This document shows positions 5,402-6,049 of a stretch of 6,049 bases of DNA, piece after piece; position 1 is the stretch's first letter, and every line of letters starts with the position of its first letter. The notes under the pieces were generated by a model. The model saw only the letters and a list, made by a program, of their open reading frames with translations. It searched no databases and had not been told where the DNA came from. Source of the stretch: an uncultured Eubacterium sp. (GTDB taxonomy: Bacteria > Bacillota > Clostridia > Lachnospirales > Lachnospiraceae); assembly GCA_937915825.1 (NCBI GenBank), contig CALGGT010000053.1:1-6049 (forward strand). The letters are read 5' to 3'. The translations under genes and the position numbers were made by a program.

Positions 5402-6049
5402 TCATTTCCGTTCCTGATCGCAAAGCTCCAGCGCTTTTAAGATCACCTGGTCCATATCATAATAACGATATTCTCCCAGGCGACCACCGAAGATTACATA
5501 ACTTTTCGTCTTGGCAAGCTTTTCGTATTCTCCATACAACCGTGAATTTTCATCGTCATTCACAGGATAATAAGGTTCATCTCCCGGCTTCCACTCCGAA
5601 GAATACTCCCGACTGATTACGGTTTTCGGTAAATCATTCCCGTCCCGATCCTTGCCAAACTCAAACCATTTGTGTTCAATAATACGAGTAAAGGGTGTCT
5701 CCACATCGGTATAGTTCACGGCCGCGTTTCCCTGAAAATTCGGCTGATCCAGAAGTTCTGTCTCGAATCTTACGGAACGGTAGGACAAATGCCCCAATTG
5801 AAAATCAAAATACGCATCGATGGGACCGGTATAGATCACCCGTTCTGCCATCGCATCCCATTCTTCCCTGTTCTTCAGGTAATCCTGGTTCAGACCCAGG
5901 TCAATTCCATCCAGCATATTGGCGACCATGGCTGTGTACCCGCCAACCGGGATCCCCTGATACAAAGCATTAAAATAGTTATTGTCAAAAGTCAGACGCA
6001 CCGGTAGACGCTTGATAATAAACACCGGGAGATCTTTGCAATCACGGCC
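5402..6049 (-). CDS. glf: UDP-galactopyranose mutase, C-terminal part (5' end outside window)
   Basis: This flavoenzyme interconverts UDP-galactopyranose and UDP-galactofuranose in the cytoplasm, supplying galactofuranose for surface polysaccharides. About 215 C-terminal residues are visible. The reading frame stays open to the window edge, so the apparent GTG start at 6025 is internal; family members are about 365-390 residues, so roughly 150 N-terminal residues, including the FAD-binding dinucleotide fold, are missing. Visible family signatures, in order: LPVRLTFDNNYFNALYQGIP, the YTGPIDAYFDFQLG segment followed by LSYRS (the Arg belongs to the substrate phosphate-binding set), NYTDVETPFTRIIEHKWF, PYYPVNDDEN, and the C-terminal FGGRLGEYRYYDMD block that contributes tyrosines to the active site. 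The frame is intact and ends normally in ..LCDQERK. It ends 6 bases before the CLC transporter start, so the two are probably co-transcribed. Identification is from recalled family motifs and is firm. Confidence 0.95.
   Translation of the reverse strand, partial: GRDCKDLPVFIIKRLPVRLTFDNNYFNALYQGIPVGGYTAMVANMLDGIDLGLNQDYLKNREEWDAMAERVIYTGPIDAYFDFQLGHLSYRSVRFETELLDQPNFQGNAAVNYTDVETPFTRIIEHKWFEFGKDRDGNDLPKTVISREYSSEWKPGDEPYYPVNDDENSRLYGEYEKLAKTKSYVIFGGRLGEYRYYDMDQVILKALELCDQERK

Noticed and set aside
5672..6007. Plus-strand open frames opposite glf
   Set aside because: Two overlapping frames antisense to clear UDP-galactopyranose mutase motifs; no homology recognised.

Overview
The window reads as a piece of a low-to-moderate GC Firmicutes chromosome. 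The likeliest source is a gut-type Clostridia, Lachnospiraceae-like. This is inferred from protein style (HAMP-less OmpR-partner kinase, bacterial PH-domain protein), strong AGGAGG-type ribosome binding sites and AT-rich spacers; no marker gene is present to confirm it. Every gene I can support lies on the minus strand, so the window is read from its right end to its left. I saw no mobile element, tRNA, rRNA or CRISPR array.

Layout in the direction of transcription: (1) the C-terminal part of a UDP-galactopyranose mutase gene (glf), cut by the right edge. (2) Six bases later, a CLC-family anion transporter whose motifs depart from ordinary chloride CLCs and recall the fluoride/proton CLC branch. 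(3) A spacer of about 97 bases with a good sigma-A-type promoter candidate. (4) A compact five-gene run: a 66-residue two-helix membrane protein, a small alarmone (ppGpp) synthetase, an OmpR-type response regulator, a membrane histidine kinase, and a divergent methyltransferase-like protein. The junctions are a stop codon embedded in the next ribosome binding site, a 4-base GTGA overlap, a 4-base gap and a 14-base gap. (5) A spacer with a 24-bp tandem repeat, then a bacterial PH-domain protein with an acidic tail. (6) A left-edge segment with two diverged copies of a GC-rich repeat unit.

The main functional idea is that one transcript makes a nucleotide second-messenger enzyme and a complete two-component system. 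The sensor may therefore control alarmone production, or act together with it, in response to an envelope or extracellular signal. The small membrane protein and the methyltransferase-like protein at the two ends of the run have no known role and are the best candidates for new components. The transporter and glf appear to belong to a separate, upstream transcript. Several start codons were placed downstream of the longest reading frame because ribosome binding sites support the shorter forms.
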